From positions 19,052,001-19,116,000 of the forward strand of contig NW_027480422.1 in assembly GCF_051401765.1 (NCBI RefSeq): DNA of 64,000 nucleotides, written 5' to 3'. Below the pieces are notes generated by a model that worked only from the letters and a program-made list of their open reading frames with translations, was not told where the DNA came from and did not search any database. The DNA is from Calliopsis andreniformis. Taxonomy: Eukaryota > Arthropoda > Insecta > Hymenoptera > Andrenidae. Within the stretch, counting starts at the first letter, position 1. Each line of letters starts with the position of its first letter. Shown here in pieces: positions 13,624 through 24,581 of this stretch. Made by a program: the position numbers and the translations under genes.

Positions 13624-15282
13624 CCTAGGTTGCCCGGAACGTAGGAATGACCATCATCTTCACACTGGTTGCAACTATTCCTGTTATACGATGGAAAAAA
13701 TGTTGTATTTATATTGTATTTTACGCTTCTGGAGTTGACTTCTAAGTCCGTAGCTAATCGATCTGGTGGAGCAATGCCCTAGAGTGAAGCCTAGCTTGCA
13801 CGGAACGTAGAAGTGACCATAACTTTCACACCGGTTGCAATTATTCGTTTTATACGATGGAAAAACTGTTGTATTTATTTTGCTTTTTATGCTCCGGGCG
13901 TAGACTTCTAAGGCCCTAGATATTCGATCTGGTGGAGCAACGCCCTAGAGTCAAGCCTAGGTTGCCCGGAATGTAGAAATGACAATAACTTTCACACTGG
14001 TTGCAATTATTCGTTTTATACGATGGAAAAGCTGTTGTATTTATATAGTATTTTATGCTTCTGGCGTTGAATTCTATGCCCCTAGCTATTCGATCTGGTG
14101 GAGCAACGCCCTAGACTGAAGCCTAGGCTGCCCGGAGCGTAGAAATGACTATCACTTTCACTCTGGATGCAATTATTCGTTTTATACGATGGAATAACTG
14201 TTGTATTTATATTGTGTGCTATGCTTCTGGCGTTGACTTCTTAGGCCCTAGCTATACGATCTGGTTGAGCAACGCCCTATAGTGAAGCCTAGGTAGCCCG
14301 GAACGTAGAAATAACTATCACTTTCACATTGGTTGCAATTATTCGTTTTGTACGATGTAACATCTGTTGTATTTATATTCTGTTTTATGCTTCTGGCGTT
14401 GACTTCTTAAACCCTAACTATTCGATCTGGTGGAGCAACGTCCTAGAGCGAAGCCTAGGTTGCCCAGAACGTAGAAGTGACTACCACTTTCATACTGGTT
14501 GCCATTATTCGTGTTATACGATGGAAGGGCTGTAGCTTTTTATTGTATTTTATGCTTCTGGCGTTGACTTCTAAGGCCCTAGCTATTCGATCTGGTGGAG
14601 CAACGTCCTAGAGTGAAGCCTGGGTTGCCCGGAACGTAGAAATGACTATCACTCTCACACGGGTTGCAACTATTCGTGTTATACGATGGAAAAACCGTTG
14701 CATTTTCATTGTATTTTATGCTTCGGGCGTTGACTTCTAAGGCCCTAACTATTCTATATGGTGGAGCAACGCCCGAGACTGGAGCCTAAGTTGCCCGGAA
14801 CGTAGAAATGACCATAACTTTCACACGGGTTGCAATTATTCGTTTTATACGATGGAAGAACTGTTGCATTTGTTTTGTATTTTACGATTCTGGCGTTGAC
14901 TTCCAAGGCCCTAACAATTCGATGTGGTGGAACAACGACCTAGAGTGAAGCCTAGGTTGCCCGGAACGTAGAAATGAGCACCACTTTCACACTGGTTGCA
15001 ATTACTCCTCTTATACGATGGAAAAACTGTTGTATCTTTATTGTATTTTATGCTTCGGGCGTTGACTTCTAAATTCCCAGCTACTCGATCTGGTGGTGCA
15101 ACGCCCTAGAGTGAACCCTAGGTTGCCCGGAACGTAGAAATGTCCATTACTTTCACGCTGGATGCAATTATTCGTTTTATACGATGGAAAAACTGTTGCA
15201 TTTGTATTGTGTTTTATGCTTCTGGCGTTGACTTCTTAGGATCTAACAATTCGATCTGGTGGAGCAACGCCGTAGAGTGAAG
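13624..15282 (+). repeat. 10-monomer HOR, first copy (1,659 bp)
   Basis: First unit of a tandem HOR series. It starts with CCTAGGTTGCCCGGAACGTAGG followed by a CATCATCTTCACACTGG variant. It differs from the next two units mainly by one extra monomer at 14,977-15,142, recognisable by GAGCACCACTTTCACACTGG and AAATTCCCAGCTACTCG. Diagnostic internal variants include GATGTAACATCTGTTG and GGAAGGGCTGTAGC. Confidence 0.92.
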
Positions 15283-16775
15283 CCTAGGTTGCCCGGAACG
15301 TAGGAATGACCATCATCTTCACACTGGTTGCAATTATTCCTGTTATACGATGGAAAAAATGTTGTATTTATATTGTATTTTATGCTTCTGGAGTTGACTT
15401 CTAAGTCCGTAGCTAACCGATCTGGTGGAGCAACGCCCTAGAGTGAAGCCTAGCTTGCACGGAACGTAGAAGTGACCATAACTTTCACACCGGTTGCAAT
15501 TATTCGTTTTATACAATGGAAAAACTGTTGTATTTATTTTGCTTTTTATGCTCCGGGCGTAGACTTCTAAGGCCCAAGATATTCGATCTGGAGGAGCAAC
15601 GCCCTAGAGTCAAGCCTAGGTTGCCCAGAATGTAGAAATGACAATAACTTTCACACTGGTTGCAATTATTCGTTTTATACGATGGAAAAGCTGTTGTATT
15701 TATATAGTATTTTATGCTTCTGGCGTTGAATTCTATGCCCCTAGCTATTCGATCTGGTGGAGCAACGCCCTAGACTGAAGCCTAGGCTGCCCGGAGCGTA
15801 GAAATGACTATCACTTTCACTCTGGATGCAATTATTCGTTTTATACGATGGAATAACTGTTGTATTTATATTGTGTGCTATGCTTCTGGCGTTGACTTCT
15901 TAGGCCCTAGCTATACGATCTGGTGGAGCAACGCCCTATAGTGAAGCCTAGGTAGCCCGGAACGTAGAAATAACTATCACTTTCACATTGGTTGCAATCA
16001 CTCGTTTTGTACGATGTAACATCTGTTGTATTTATATTCTGTTTTATGCTTCTGGCGTTGACTTCTTAAACCCTAACTATTCGATCTGGTGGAGCAACGT
16101 CCTAGAGCGAAGCCTAGGTTGCCCAGAACGTAGAAGTGACTACCACTTTCATACTGGTTGCCATTATTCGTGTTATACGATGGAAGGGCTGTAGCTTTTT
16201 ATTGTATTTTATGCTTCTGGCGTTGACTTCTAAGGCCCTAGCTATTCGATCTGGTGGAGCAACGTCCTAGAGTGAAGCCTGGGTTGCCCGGAACGTAGAA
16301 ATGACTATCACTTTCACACGGATTGCAACTATTCGTGTTATACGATGGAAAAACCGTTGCATTTTCATTGTATTTTATGCTTCGGGCGTTGACTTCTAAG
16401 GCCCTAACTATTCTATATGGTGGAGCAACGCCCGAGACTGGAGCCTAAGTTGCCCGGAACGTAGAAATGACCATAACTTTCACACGGGTTGCAATTATTC
16501 GTTTTATACGATGGAAGAACTGTTGCATTTGTTTTGTATTTTATGATTCTGGCGTTGACTTCCAAGGCCCTAACAATTCGATGTGGTGGAACAACGACCT
16601 AGAGTGAAGCCTAGGTTGCCCGGAACGTAGAAATGTCCATTACTTTCACGCTGGATGCAATTATTCGTTTTATACGATGGAAAAACTGTTGCATTTATAT
16701 TGTGTTTTATGCTTCTGGCGTTGACTTCTTAGGATCTAACAATTGGATCTGGTGGAGCAACGCCCTAGAGTGAAG
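15283..16775 (+). repeat. 9-monomer HOR, second copy (1,493 bp)
   Basis: Near-identical to the first copy except that the single monomer equivalent to 14,977-15,142 is absent, leaving nine monomers. Differences I could see elsewhere are scattered single bases, for example CAATCACTCG for CAATTATTCG near 15,997. Confidence 0.93.
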
Positions 16776-18268
16776 CCTAGGTTGCCCGGAACGTAGGAAT
16801 GACCATCATCTTCACACTGGTTGCAATTATTCCTGTTATACGATGGAAAAAATGTTGTATTTATATTGTATTTTATGCTTCTGGAGTTGACTTCTAAGTC
16901 CGTAGCTAATCGATCTGGTGGAGCAACGCCCTAGAGTGAAGCCTAGCTTGCACGGAACGTAGAAGTGACCATAACTTTCACACCGGTTGCAATTATTCGT
17001 TTTATACAATGGAAAAACTGTTGTATTTATTTTGCTTTTTATGCTCCGGGCGTAGACTTCTAAGGCCCAAGATATTCGATCTGGAGGAGCAACGCCCTAG
17101 AGTCAAGCCTAGGTTGCCCAGAATGTAGAAATGACAATAACTTTCACACTGGTTGCAATTATTCGTTTTATACGATGGAAAAGCTGTTGTATTTATATAG
17201 TATTTTATGCTTCTGGCGTTGAATTCTATGCCCCTAGCTATTCGATCTGGTGGAGCAACGCCCTAGACTGAAGCCTAGGCTGCCCGGAGCGTAGAAATGA
17301 CTATCACTTTCACTCTGGATGCAATTATTCGTTTTATACGATGGAATAACTGTTGTATTTATATTGTGTGCTATGCTTCTGGCGTTGACTTCTTAGGCCC
17401 TAGCTATACGATCTGGTGGAGCAACGCCCTATAGTGAAGCCTAGGTAGCCCGGAACGTAGAAATAACTATCACTTTCACATTGGTTGCAATCACTCGTTT
17501 TGTACGATGTAACATCTGTTGTATTTATATTCTGTTTTATGCTTCTGGCGTTGACTTCTTAAACCCTAACTATTCGATCTGGTGGAGCAACGTCCTAGAG
17601 CGAAGCCTAGGTTGCCCAGAACGTAGAAGTGACTACCACTTTCATACTGGTTGCCATTATTCGTGTTATACGATGGAAGGGCTGTAGCTTTTTATTGTAT
17701 TTTATGCTTCTGGCGTTGACTTCTAAGGCCCTAGCTATTCGATCTGGTGGAGCAACGTCCTAGAGTGAAGCCTGGGTTGCCCGGAACGTAGAAATGACTA
17801 TCACTTTCACACGGATTGCAACTATTCGTGTTATACGATGGAAAAACCGTTGCATTTTCATTGTATTTTATGCTTCGGGCGTTGACTTCTAAGGCCCTAA
17901 CTATTCTATATGGTGGAGCAACGCCCGAGACTGGAGCCTAAGTTGCCCGGAACGTAGAAATGACCATAACTTTCACACGGGTTGCAATTATTCGTTTTAT
18001 ACGATGGAAGAACTGTTGCATTTGTTTTGTATTTTATGATTCTGGCGTTGACTTCCAAGGCCCTAACAATTCGATGTGGTGGAACAACGACCTAGAGTGA
18101 AGCCTAGGTTGCCCGGAACGTAGAAATGTCCATTACTTTCACGCTGGATGCAATTATTCGTTTTATACGATGGAAAAACTGTTGCATTTATATTGTGTTT
18201 TATGCTTCTGGCGTTGACTTCTTAGGATCTAACAATTCGATCTGGTGGAGCAACGCACTAGAGTGAAG
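16776..18268 (+). repeat. 9-monomer HOR, third copy (1,493 bp)
   Basis: Exact 1,493 bp offset from the second copy with very few substitutions. One falls in AATTGGATCTGG (about 16,741), which is AATTCGATCTGG at about 18,234. It also lacks the extra monomer of the first copy. Confidence 0.93.
18103..18268 (+). repeat. Representative 166 bp monomer
   Basis: An exact 166 bp monomer counted from CCTAGG to the next CCTAGG, used here to define positions. In the hand-built consensus, 1-6 is CCTAGG; 12-13 and 17-18 are CpGs in CCGGAACGT; 31-50 is the TTACTTTCACACTGGTTGCA block; 51-100 is the AT-rich core, ending in two near-identical 10-11 bp units TTGTATTTTTA and TTGTATTTTA; 101-120 is the TGCTTCTGGCGTTGACTTCT block; 123-128 is GGCCCT; 135-153 covers TTCGATCTGGTGGAGCAAC; and 154-166 leads back into CCTAGG. 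The consensus was made by eye, so minor positions may differ from a computed one. Confidence 0.9.
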
Positions 18269-18540
18269 CCTAGGTTGCCCGGAACGTAGGAATGACCATC
18301 ATCTTCACACTGGTTGCAATTATTCCTGTTATACGATGGAAAAAATGTTGTATTTATATTGTATTTTATGCTTCTGGAGTTGACTTCTAAGTCCGTAGCT
18401 AATCGATCTGGTGGAGCAACGCCCTAGAGTGAAGCCTAGCTTGTACGGAACGTAGAAGTGACCATAACTTTCACACCGGTTGCAATTATTCGTTTTATAC
18501 AATGGAAAAACTGTTGTATTTATTTTGCTTTTTATGCTCC
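18269..18540 (+). repeat. Truncated fourth copy of the 9-monomer HOR
   Basis: About 270 bp continue the series at offset 1,493 bp. The match stops at GCTCCGGGCGT, after which earlier copies read AGACTTCTAAGGCCCAAG and this one reads TGACTTCTAAGGCCCTAG. Confidence 0.85.
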
Positions 18541-18980
18541 GGGCGTTGACTTCTAAGGCCCTAGCTATTCGATTTGGTGGAGCAACGCCCTAGAGCAAAA
18601 CCTAGGTTGCCCGGAACGTAGAAATGGCCATAACTTTCAAACTGGTTGCAATTATACCTTTTATACGATGGAAAAACTGGTGCATTTATTTTGTAGTTTA
18701 TGTTTCTGGCGTTAATTTCTAATGCTCATACTCATCCATTTGGCGAAGCAACGCCCTAGAGTGAAGCCTAGGCTGCCCGGAACGTAGAAATGTCTGTTAC
18801 TTTCACTCTGGTTGCAATTATTCCTTTTATAGGAAGTAAAAACTGTTGTATTTTTATTGTATTTTAAGCTTCTGGCGTTGACATCTAAGGCCCTAGAAAC
18901 TCGATCTGGTGGACTAACGGCCTAGAGTGAAGTCTAGGTTGCCCGGAACGTAGAAATGACCATAACTTTCACACTGGTTG
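18541..18980 (+). repeat. Strongly diverged monomers left of the orientation switch
   Basis: Roughly three monomers that keep the register but carry many private changes, such as GTTAATTTCTAATGCTCATA, CATCCATTTGGCGAAGC, TTATAGGAAGTAAAAACTG and GGACTAACGGCC. No close copy of them was found elsewhere in the window. No gene is seen. Confidence 0.8.
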
Positions 18981-19068
18981 CAATTATTCCAGTCATACGA
19001 TGGAAAATACAATATGTAAAATACAAGAAAAATACAACAGTTATTCCATCGTATAAAAGCAATAATTG
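18981..19068. repeat. Orientation-switch palindrome between the two arms
   Basis: Imperfect inverted repeat: left arm 18,981-19,005, right arm 19,044-19,068. The inner 11 bp, ATACGATGGAA at 18,995-19,005, is perfectly complementary to TTCCATCGTAT at 19,044-19,054. The outer parts, CAATTATTCC and GCAATAATTG, also pair with mismatches. The 38 bp between them holds two direct copies of AAAATACAA, at about 19,004-19,012 and 19,018-19,026. Both arms fall at monomer positions 63-73 measured from CCTAGG, so the switch joins the same phase in opposite orientations. The right-hand sequence becomes recognisable inverted monomer at about 19,015. Confidence 0.93.
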
Positions 19069-19276
19069 CAATCATTGTGAAAGTTATTGTCTTTTCTCCG
19101 TTCCGGGCAACCTATACATCACTCTAGGGCGTCGGTCCACCAGATCGAATAGCTAGGGCCTAAGAAGTCAACGCCAGAAGCATAAAGTACAATAAAAATA
19201 CAACAGCTTATCCATCGTATATAGTGAATAATTTCAACCAGTGTGAAAGTAAAGGTCATTTCTACGATCCGGGCAA
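19069..19276 (-). repeat. Diverged monomers right of the orientation switch
   Basis: The first inverted monomers also carry private changes, for example CTTTTCTCCGTTCCGGG and CCTATACATCACTCTAGGGC in place of the usual CCTAGGCTTCACTCTAGGGC. Confidence 0.75.
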
Positions 19277-22260
19277 CCTAGGTTTCGCTCTAGGGAGTTG
19301 CTCCACCACATCCAATAGCTAGGGGCTCAGAAGTCAACGCCAGAAGCATAAAATACAATATAAATACAACAGTTTTTCCATTGTATGAAATGAATAATTG
19401 CAAACAGCGTGAAAGCAATTGTCATTTCCACCTTCCGGGAAACTAGGCTTTACTCTAGGGCGTTGCCCAACTACATCGAATAGCTACGGCCTTAGAAGTC
19501 AACGCCTGAAGCATAAAATACAATATAAATACGACAGCTTTTCAATCGTATAACAGGAATAATTGCAGCCAGTGTGAACGTAATGACCATTTCTACGTTC
19601 CGGTAATCCTAGACTTAACTCTGAGGCATTGCTCCACCAGATCGATGAGTTAGGTCCTTAGAAGTCAAAGCCAGAAGCATAAAATACAAAATAAATACAA
19701 CAGCCTTTCCATCGTATAAAACGAACAATTGCAACCTGTGTGAAAGTTATGGTCATTTCTACGTTCCGGGCAACCTAGGCCTGACTCTAGGGCGTTGCTC
19801 CACCAGATCGAATAGGTAGGGCCATAGAGGTCAACGCCCGAAGCATAAAATACGATAAAGATACAACAGTTTTTCCATCGCACAACACGAATAAATGCAA
19901 CTAGTGTGAAAGTGATGGTCATTTCTACGTTCCGTGCAACATAGGCTTCACTCTAGGGCGTTGTTCCACCAGATCGAATAGTTAGGGCCTAAGAAGTCAA
20001 CGCCAGAAGCATCAAGTACAAAATAAATAGAACAGTTTTTCCATAGTATAAAACGAATAATTGCAACCAGTGTGAAAGTAATGGCCATTTCAACGCTCCG
20101 GGTATCCTAGACTTAACTCGGAGGCATTGCTCCACCAGATCGAATACATAGGTCCTTAGAGGTCGACGACGGAAGCGTAAAGTACAATAAAAATCCAACA
20201 GTTTGTACATCGTATAACAGGAATAATTGCAATCAGTGTGAAAGTAAAGGTCACTTCTACGTTCCGGGCAACCTAGGTTTCGCTGTAGGGCGTTGCTCCA
20301 CCACATCCAATAGCTAGGGGCTTAGAAGTCAACGCCAGAAGCATAAAATACAATATAAATACAACAGTTTTTCCATTGTATAAAATGAATAATTGCAAAC
20401 AGTGTGAAAGTAATTGTCAGTTGCACCTTTCGGGAAACTAGGCTTCCCTCTAGGGCGTTGCTCCACTACATCGAATAGCTACGGCCTTAGAAGTCAACGC
20501 CTGAAGCATAAAATACAGTATAAATACGACAGCTTTTCAATCGTATAACAGGAGTAATTGCAGCCAGTGTGAACCTAACGGCCATTTCTACGTTCCGGTA
20601 ATCCTAGACTTAACTCTGAGGCATTGCTCCACCAGATCGATCAGTTAGGTCCTTAGAAGTCAAAGCCAGAAGCATAAAATACAAAATAAATACAACAGCC
20701 TTTCCATCGTATAAAACGGACAATTGCAACCTGTGTGAAAGTTATGGTCATTTCTACGTTCCGGGCAACCTAGGCTTCTCTCTAGGGCGTTGCTCTACAA
20801 CGTCGAATAGCTCGGGCCTTAGAAGTCAACGCCCGAAGCATAAAACACAAATTAAATAGAACAGTTTTTCCATAGTATAAAACGAATAATTGCAACCAGT
20901 GTGAAAGTAATGGCCATTTCAACGCTCCGGGTATCCTAGACTTAACTCGGAGGCATTGCTCCACCAGATCGAATACATAGGTCCTTAGAGGTCGACGACG
21001 GAAGCGTAAAGTACAATAAAAATCCAACAGTTTGTACATCGTATAACAGGAATAATTGCAATCAGTGTGAAAGTAAAGGTCATTTCTACGTTCTGGGCAA
21101 CCTAGGTTTCGCTCTAGGGTGTTGCTCCACCACATCCAATAGCTAGGGGCTTAGAAGTCAACGCCAGAAGCATAAAATACAATATAAATACAACAGTTTT
21201 TCCATTGTATAAAATGAATAATTGCAAACAGTGTGAAAGTAATTGTCAGTTGCACCTTTCGGGAAACTAGGCTTCCCTCTAGGGCGTTGCTCCACCAGAT
21301 CGAATAGGTAGGGCCATAGAGGTCAACGCCCGAAGCATAAAATACAATAAAGATACAACAGTTTTTCCATCGCACAACAGGAATAAATGCAACCAGTGTG
21401 AAAGTGATGGTCATTTCTACGTTCCGTGCAACCTAGGCTTCACGCTAGGGCGTTGTTCCTCCAGATCGAATAGTTAGGGCCTAAGAAGTCAACGCCAGAA
21501 GCATCAAGTACAAAATAAATACAACAGTTTTTCCATCGTATAAAACGTATAACAGCAACCAGTGTGAAAGCAATGGTCATTTCTACGTTCCGGGTAACCT
21601 AGGCTTCACCCTAGGGCATTGCTCCTCCAGATCGAATAGCTAGGGCATTAGAAGTCAACGCCAGAAGCATAAAATAAAATAAAATTACAACAGTTTTTCC
21701 ATCGTGCAACAGGAATAACTGGAACCAGTGTGAAGGTGATGGTCATTTCTACGTTCCGGGCAACCTAGGCTTAACTCTAGGGCGCTTCTCAACCAGATCG
21801 TATAGATAGGGACTTTGAATACAACGCCAGAAGCATAAAATACAAAAAAATGCGACAGTTTTTCCATCGTACGACAGGTGTAACTGCAACCAGTGTGAGA
21901 GTGGTGGTCGTTTCTACGATCCGGGAAACCTAGCCTTAACTCTAGGGTGTTGCTAAACCAGATCGAATAGGTACGGCCTTAGAAGTCAACGCTAGAAGCA
22001 TAAAATACAATATAAATACAACCGTTTTTCCTTCGTACAACAGGAATGATTGCAACCAATGTGAAAGTAATGGTTATTTCTGCGTTCCGGGCAACCTAGG
22101 CTTCACTCTAGGGCGTTGCTCCACCACATCGAATAGTTAGGGCCTAAAAAGTCAACGCCAGAAGCATAATGTATAATAAGATTACAACATTTTTTCCATC
22201 GCACAACAGGAATAAATGCAACCAGTCTGAAAGTGATGGTCATTTCTACGTTCCGGGCAA
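19277..22260 (-). repeat. Recurring five-monomer module and 829 bp duplication
   Basis: A module starting CCTAGGTTTCGCTCTAGG and containing CATCCAATAGCTAGGGGCT, CATTGTATAAAATGAATAAT and TACGACAGCTTTTCAATCG begins at 19,277 and 20,272 (offset 995 bp, six monomers). It begins in part at 21,101 (offset 829 bp, five monomers). About 430 bp at 20,035-20,462 repeat at 20,864-21,291, including GTCGACGACGGAAGCG. Bases 21,292-22,260 are mixed monomers. The same module opens both 14-mers to the right. Confidence 0.8.
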
Positions 22261-24581
22261 CCTAGGTTTCGCTCTAGGGCGTTGCTCCACCACATCCAAT
22301 AGCTAGGGGCTCAGAAGTCAACGCCAGAAGCATAAAATACAATATAAATACAACAGTTTTTCCATTGTATAAAATGAATAATTGCAAACAGTGTGAAAGT
22401 AATTGTCATTTCCACCTTCCGGGAAACTAGGCTTCACTCTAGGGCGTTGCTCCACTACATCGAATAGCTACGGCCTTAGAAGTCAACGCCTGAAGCATAA
22501 AATACAATATAAATACGACAGCTTTTCAATCGTATAACAGGAATAGTTGCAGTCAGTGTGAACGTAATGGCCATTTCTACGTTCCGGTAATCCTAGACTT
22601 AACTCTGAGGCATTGCTCCACCAGATCGATGAGTCAGGGCCTTAGAAGTCAAAGCCAGAAGCATAAAATACAAAACAAATACAACAGCCTTTCCATTGTA
22701 TAAAACGAACAATTGCAACCAGTGTGAAAGTTATGGTCATTTCTACGTTCCGGGCAACCTAGGCTTGACTCTAGGGCGTTGCTCCACCAGATCCAATAGT
22801 TAGGGCCTAAGAAGTCAACGCCAGAAGCACCAAATACAAAATAAATACAACAGTTTTTCCATCGTATAAAACGAATATTTGCAACCAGTGTGAAAGTAAT
22901 GGTCATTTCTACGTTCCGGGCAATATAGGCTTCACACTAGGGCGTTGCTCCACAAGATCGAGTAGTTAGAGCCTTAGTAGTCAGCGGCCGAAGCGTAAAA
23001 TACAATATAAATACAACAGTTTTTCCATCGTATAACAGGAATAATTGCAACCAGAGTGAAGGTAATGGCCATTTCTACGTTCCGGGCAACCTAGGTTTCA
23101 CTCTAGGGCGTTGGTCCACCAGATCGAATAGTTAGGGCCTAACAAGTCCTCGCCAGAAGCATAAAATTCAATAAAAATGCAACAGTCTTTCCATCGTATA
23201 ACAGGAATAATTGCAACCAGAGTGAAGGTAATGGCCATTTCTACGTTCCGGACAACCTAGGTTTCACTCTAGGGCGTTGGTCCACCAGATCGAATAGTTA
23301 GGGCCTAACAAGTCAACGCCAGAAGCATAAAATTCAATAAAAATGCAACAGTCTTTCCATCGTATAACAGGAATAATTGCAACCATTTTGAAGGTAATTG
23401 CGATTTCTACGTTCCGTGCAACCTAGGCTTCACTCTACGGCGTTGGTCCACCAGATCGAATAGTTAGGGCCTAAGAAGTCAACGCCAGAAGCAGAAATAC
23501 AGTAAAAATGCAACAGCCTTTCCATCGTATAGCATGAATAATTGCAACCAGTGTGAACGTAATGATCATTTCGACGTTCCGGGCAACCTAGGCTTCATTC
23601 TAGGTCGTTGTACCACCAGATCGAACAGTTAGGGCCTCAGAAGGCAACGCCCGAAACATAAAATACAGTGAAAATAAAACAGTTTTTCCATCGTATAGAA
23701 CGAATAATTGCAACCAGTGTGAAGGTAATGGTCATTTCTACGTTCCGGGCAACCTCGGCTTCATCCTTGGGCGTTGCTCTACCAGATCCAATAGTTGGGA
23801 GCTTAGAAGTCTACGCCCGAAGCATAAAATACAATATAAATACAGCAGTTTTTCCATCGTATAAAACGAATAATAGCAACCAGTGTGAAGGTGATGGTTA
23901 TTTCCACGTTCCGGGAAAGATAGGCTTCACTCTAGGGTGTGGGTACACCAGATCCAATAGTTAGGGCCTAAGAAGTCAACGCCAGAAGCACCAAATACAA
24001 AATAAATGCAACAGTTTTTCCATCGTATAAAACGAATAATTGCAACCAGTATAAAAGTTATGATCATTTCTACGTTCCGGCCAACCTAGGCTTCATTCTA
24101 GGGCGATGTTCCACCAGATCGAACAGTTAGGGCCTCAGAAGACAACGCCAGAAGCATAAAATACAATATAAATACAACAGCTTTTCCATTGTATAAAACG
24201 AGTAATTGCAACCAGTGTGAAAGTTATGGTCACTTCTACATTCCGTGCAACCTGGGCTTCACTCTAGGTCGTCGCACCACCAGCTCGAATAGCTAGGACC
24301 TAAGAAGTCAACGCCCGAAACATAAAATACAATAAAAATACAACAGTTTTTCCATCGTATAACGGGAATAATTGCATCCAGTGTGAAAGTGATGGTCATT
24401 TCCTCATTCCGGGAAACCTAGGCTTCACTTCAGGGCGTTGGTACACCAGATCCAATAGTTAGGGCCTAAGAAGTCAACGCCAGCATCACCAGATACAAAA
24501 TAAATACAACAGCTTTTCCATCTATAATACGAATAATTGCAACCAGTGTGAAAGTTATGGTTATTTCTACGTTCCGGGCAA
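22261..24581 (-). repeat. 14-monomer HOR, copy 1 (2,321 bp)
   Basis: Starts at CCTAGGTTTCGCTCTAGGGC and repeats in full immediately to the right at offset 2,321 bp. It contains the five-monomer module seen at 19.3 and 20.3 kb, then monomers with AACCAGAGTGAAGGTAATGG, AGTGAAAATAAAACAG and CATCTATAATACG. Confidence 0.94.

Larger units (their letters stand above)
1..19005 (+). repeat. Left arm of ~166 bp satellite array, + orientation
   Basis: About 114 head-to-tail monomers read on the + strand. The landmark CCTAGG (or a one-base variant) recurs in phase: from 189 to 18,933 is 18,744 bp, or 113 monomers averaging 165.9 bp. Other conserved blocks per monomer are CCCGGAACGTAGAAATGAC, TTTCACACTGGTTGCAAT, ATACGATGGAAAAACTG, TTGTATTTTATGCTTC and CGATCTGGTGGAGCAACGCC. 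Variants common here and rarer in the right arm include GGATGCAATTATTC, ATTGTGTATTATGC and ACACCGGTTGC. No sequence unrelated to the satellite interrupts the arm. The array begins before the window, since base 1 lies inside a monomer. Confidence 0.98.

Noticed and set aside
18956..19156. A 66-codon frame crossing the orientation switch.
   Set aside because: It is a chance join of the + frame of one monomer to the opposite-strand frame of the next. It is useful only as confirmation that the switch occurs.
20782..21135. The longest open reading frame (117 codons, - strand) and about a hundred other frames of 60-105 codons on both strands as possible genes or a repeat-protein family.
   Set aside because: Each spans about 1-2 satellite monomers, and frames are seen on both strands of the same monomer. 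The 166 bp period is not a multiple of three, so a frame changes at each unit and ends at recurrent stops such as the TAA in CTTCTAAGG. No start context, domain or codon pattern supports coding.
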